Of a DNA stretch of 35,674 nucleotides, positions 33,499 to 35,674 are shown in pieces. The notes below the pieces were generated by a model. It saw nothing but the letters and a program-made list of their open reading frames with translations. It was not told where the DNA came from and did not search any database. The stretch's first letter is position 1. Each line of letters starts with the position of its first letter. The stretch covers positions 1 through 35,674 of the forward strand of contig JBATEB010000009.1 in assembly GCA_049663805.1 (NCBI GenBank), written 5' to 3'. The DNA is from VBDM01 sp049663805 (lineage in GTDB: Bacteria > Pseudomonadota > Gammaproteobacteria > Burkholderiales > SG8-39). Both the position numbers and the translations under genes were made by a program.

Positions 33499-34137
33499 AT
33501 GGTTCAAGTTTTGAATCGGAATTCAAACGAGGCCCCCCCCGACCGCGCCCAGCGCAAGAGCGAGGCGCGGCGGCTGGAGATCCTGCGCGCGGCGGCGCGC
33601 GCGTTCCGCCGCCTCGGTCTCTCGGCCACGGGGATGCGCGAGATCGCGCAGGAGGCCGACCTGTCTCCGGGCAATCTCTATTACTACTTCACCGGCAAGG
33701 ACGAGATCCTGCTCTACTGCCAGGAGCGCACGGTCGACCGGCTGCTCGCCGAAGCCGCGCGGGCGAGCGCTGCACCCGGGGCGTACGCGGTCCGGCTGCG
33801 CGCGCTGATGGGCGCGCACGTGCATTGCATGCTCGACGATCTCGAAGGGACCACCGCGCACCTCGAGGTCGAAGGGCTGCCTGAGCGCATGCGCTCAGGC
33901 ATCATCGCCAAGCGCGACGCCTACGAGCACGCCGTGCGCGAGCTGATTGCCGCCGGAATGAAGCGCGGCGAGTTCGCCAGGGGCGACGCGTCGCTTTTGA
34001 CACGCGCCATGCTCGGCGCGGTCAACTGGACCGCGCGCTGGTACCGGCACGACGGCGCGCAATCGGTCGCCGAGGTCGCCGAGGCGCTCGCCGACTACCT
34101 GGTACGCGGACTGCTGCGCACGACCCCGCTCAAGTGA
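33499..34137 (+). CDS. TetR/AcrR family regulator
   Basis: 212 residues from ATG 33499; an upstream in-frame start at 33448 would add 17 residues without family similarity. The N-terminal HTH is RRLEILRAAARAFRRLGLSATGMREIAQEADLSPGNLYYYFTGKDEILLYC, a typical TetR domain. The C-terminal ligand domain includes HVHCMLDDLEGTTAHLEVEGLPE and AMLGAVNWTARWYRHDG, as in TetR_C_24-type fatty or aromatic acyl-CoA sensors. The stop overlaps the GTG of the next gene (GTGA), so it is co-transcribed with the enzyme it probably controls, with an acyl-CoA-type ligand as a likely inducer. Confidence 0.9.
   Translation: MVQVLNRNSNEAPPDRAQRKSEARRLEILRAAARAFRRLGLSATGMREIAQEADLSPGNLYYYFTGKDEILLYCQERTVDRLLAEAARASAAPGAYAVRLRALMGAHVHCMLDDLEGTTAHLEVEGLPERMRSGIIAKRDAYEHAVRELIAAGMKRGEFARGDASLLTRAMLGAVNWTARWYRHDGAQSVAEVAEALADYLVRGLLRTTPLK
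33510..33527. promoter_or_regulatory. Palindrome at the TetR gene start
   Basis: TTTGAAT (33510-33516) and ATTCAAA (33521-33527) flank a CGGA spacer, within codons 4-10 of the TetR gene. A shorter GAAC-AATG-GTTC dyad (33494-33505) covers the start codon itself. Either could be the TetR autoregulatory site. Confidence 0.4.
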
Positions 34138-34631
34138 ATACGCCCGCTCCCAGGAACGTCCCCCTCAGCCTGCGCGTCAACGGCGAGGAGCAGCAGGTGT
34201 CGTTCGCGCCGTACAAGACGCTGCTCGAAGTGCTGCGCGAGGACCTGAATCTCACCGGCACCAAGCACGGCTGCGAGCTCGGCGAATGCGGCGCCTGCGC
34301 GGTGCTGCTCGACGGAGAGCCGGTGCTCTCCTGCCTGGTGCTCGCGCTCGAGTGCCAAGGGCGTTCGGTCGAGACGGTCGAAGGCCTCGCGAACGGAACG
34401 AAGCTGCATCCGCTGCAGGCGGCGTTCGCCGACTGCGGCGGTTCGCAGTGCGGCTACTGCACCTCTGGCATGCTGATGACCGCCAAGGCGCTTCTCGACC
34501 ATGAGCCGAATCCCTCGCGCGAGCGGATCAAGGAGGCGATCGCGGGGAATATCTGCCGCTGCACGGGCTACAACCAGATTGTCGAGGCGATCGAGAGCGC
34601 CGCGGCCGAATTGAGGGAGGGCAGCCCATGA
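34134..34631 (+). CDS. 2Fe-2S subunit of a xanthine-oxidase-family enzyme, probably 4-hydroxybenzoyl-CoA reductase gamma
   Basis: 165 residues. A plant-type ferredoxin domain binds the first cluster through Cys47, Cys52, Cys55 and Cys67 (CELGECGAC...SC). The C-terminal four-helix domain binds the second through Cys106, Cys109, Cys141 and Cys143 (CGYC, ICRCTGY). This layout is shared by all small subunits of the family (HcrC/HbaB, CoxS, QorA and others). It passes electrons between the Mo site and an outside acceptor. GTG 34134 overlaps the TetR stop and the end overlaps the next gene (ATGA). The 4-hydroxybenzoyl-CoA assignment comes from the box operon nearby and the small-then-large subunit order. 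Confidence 0.88.
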   Translation: MNTPAPRNVPLSLRVNGEEQQVSFAPYKTLLEVLREDLNLTGTKHGCELGECGACAVLLDGEPVLSCLVLALECQGRSVETVEGLANGTKLHPLQAAFADCGGSQCGYCTSGMLMTAKALLDHEPNPSRERIKEAIAGNICRCTGYNQIVEAIESAAAELREGSP

Positions 34632-35674
34632 GCGCGGCAAAGAAGCGTCTCGAAGTCATCGGCCAGGTGCGCCGGCGGGTCGACGGCCGCGGCAAGACGA
34701 CGGGGCAGGCGCGCTTCGCCGACGACCTCGCGCTGCCGCGCATGCTGCATTGCAAGCTCCTGCGCTCTTCGCTGCCGCACGCGATCATCGAGTCGATCGA
34801 CGTTTCGCGCGCGAAGGAATATCCCGGCGTGCACCTCGTGCTCACCGGCAAGGACTTCCCCATTCCCTTCGGCATCATGCCGGTGTCGCTGGACGAATAC
34901 GCGCTCGCGCCCGAGCGCGTTCGCTACGTCGGCGACCCGGTGGCGGCGGTGATCGCGAAGGACGAAGCCACCGCGCTCGAGGCGATCGAGCTGATCGAGG
35001 TGAAATACCGCAAGCTCCCCACGATCTCCGATCCCGAGGAAGCGCTCGCGCATCCCGAGACGCGCATCCACGACTACGGCGAATCGGGCAACATCCACCG
35101 CAACCAGTCCTACGAATTCGGCGACGTCGAGGAAGCGCTGGCGAAGAGCGACCACGTTTTCGAGGACCTGTTCTTCTTCCAGGGCAACACCCACCTGCCG
35201 ATGGAGCAGCAGGCTTCCCTCGCGGCGGTCGAGGGCGACGGCAAGTTGACCCTTTCCACCAGCACGCAGAATCCCCATTACCTGCACCGGCAGCTCGCGC
35301 GCGTGCTGCAGATGCCGGGCTCGCAGATCCGCGTGATCGCCACGCCCAACGGCGGCGGTTTCGGCGGCAAGTGCGATCCCGCCAACCACGAGATGGTGGT
35401 CTCGAAGGCGGCGCTCGCGCTCGGCCGGCCGGTGAAGATCTGCCTCACGCGCGAGGAAGTCTTCTACCAGCACCGCGGCCGGCACCCGGTGCTGATGAAG
35501 TTCCGCACCGGCGTGTCGAAGGACGGCAGGCTCACCGCGATGCACCTGCAGACGCTGCTGGATGGCGGCGCCTACGGCTCGCACGGGCCGGCGAGCACCT
35601 TCTACACGGGCGTGCTCACCCCGGTCACCTACGAGCTGCCGCGCTTCAAGTTCGAGGCCTGCAGGGTGTTTACC
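34628..35674 (+). CDS. Molybdopterin-binding large subunit, xanthine-oxidase family (partial), possibly 4-hydroxybenzoyl-CoA reductase alpha
   Basis: The first 349 residues; the gene runs off the window (the full protein is usually about 760). The small N-terminal domain is GKTTGQARFADDLALPRMLHCKLLRS...PGVHLVLTGKDFP. The molybdopterin-binding part begins with EDLFFFQGNTHLPMEQQA, STSTQNPHYLHRQLAR, TPNGGGFGGKCDP and LDGGAYGSHG. The catalytic Glu region is beyond the end. In HcrA the Mo site takes the hydroxyl off 4-hydroxybenzoyl-CoA to give benzoyl-CoA. Other members (nicotinate, isoquinoline or CO dehydrogenases) cannot be ruled out from this half. No FAD subunit is visible; it may follow. 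Confidence 0.85.
   Translation, partial: MSAAKKRLEVIGQVRRRVDGRGKTTGQARFADDLALPRMLHCKLLRSSLPHAIIESIDVSRAKEYPGVHLVLTGKDFPIPFGIMPVSLDEYALAPERVRYVGDPVAAVIAKDEATALEAIELIEVKYRKLPTISDPEEALAHPETRIHDYGESGNIHRNQSYEFGDVEEALAKSDHVFEDLFFFQGNTHLPMEQQASLAAVEGDGKLTLSTSTQNPHYLHRQLARVLQMPGSQIRVIATPNGGGFGGKCDPANHEMVVSKAALALGRPVKICLTREEVFYQHRGRHPVLMKFRTGVSKDGRLTAMHLQTLLDGGAYGSHGPASTFYTGVLTPVTYELPRFKFEACRVFT

Overview
The window is GC-rich DNA from a betaproteobacterium, most like the Burkholderiales/Rhodocyclales group. The reasons are the gene orders hflC–DUF2065–hisZ–purA and tRNA-Leu–rnr–rlmB–rpsF–priB–rpsR–rplI–dnaB, a HemP-type haem-uptake peptide under a Fur-box, and a benzoyl-CoA epoxidation (box) operon. 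Genus and species cannot be read from the sequence.

Layout. (1) 1-2777: conserved core with the hflC tail, a DUF2065 membrane peptide, hisZ and purA. (2) 2835-13276: accessory block between purA and the tRNA-Leu/rnr core. It starts with a hydroxybenzoate-type aryl-AMP ligase, an amidohydrolase-2 protein and an SDR (2919-6297). A perfect TATAAT box then precedes a tight eight-gene operon (6465-12404): ACP, aryl/acyl-AMP ligase, hotdog dehydratase, membrane-anchored NodB-type deacetylase, ketosynthase, chain-length-factor-like KS, second hotdog dehydratase and ketoreductase. This is the core of the uncommon type II PKS that makes aryl polyenes, in compact form, with a carbohydrate deacetylase inside it and none of the usual glycosyltransferase, acyltransferase or exporter genes. 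A MipA/OmpV outer-membrane protein faces it. (3) 13386-19856: conserved information-processing core (tRNA-Leu, rnr, rlmB, rpsF, priB, rpsR, rplI, dnaB).

(4) 19861-25196: iron and flavin region. It has a Fur-boxed hemP whose mRNA may be leaderless, a small Cys-rich protein, an FTR1 iron permease, then a translationally coupled set of porin, FMN-binding lipo/periplasmic protein, PepSY membrane protein and ApbE flavin transferase. This looks like an extracytoplasmic flavin electron-transfer chain linked to iron uptake. (5) 25193-26618: a PAS-GGDEF diguanylate cyclase divergent from a small XRE regulator, with an 11-bp perfect inverted repeat between them.

(6) 26647-31272: aromatic catabolism. 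A BoxR/BzdR-like regulator (HTH plus shikimate-kinase-like domain), boxC and boxB form one operon without boxA. A flavodoxin-like gene is divergent from it across an array of TGCA half-sites. (7) 31273-31893: a gene-poor stretch with four consecutive RNA-type hairpins. (8) 31894-33420: a very short DUF5670-like membrane peptide and an AsmA-like protein. (9) 33499-35674: a TetR regulator followed by the 2Fe-2S and (partial) molybdopterin subunits of a xanthine-oxidase-family enzyme, plausibly 4-hydroxybenzoyl-CoA reductase, which would feed benzoyl-CoA to the box pathway.

Taken together, the accessory parts point to an aromatic-acid-using bacterium that may also build an aryl-polyene-like pigment from activated aromatic acids.
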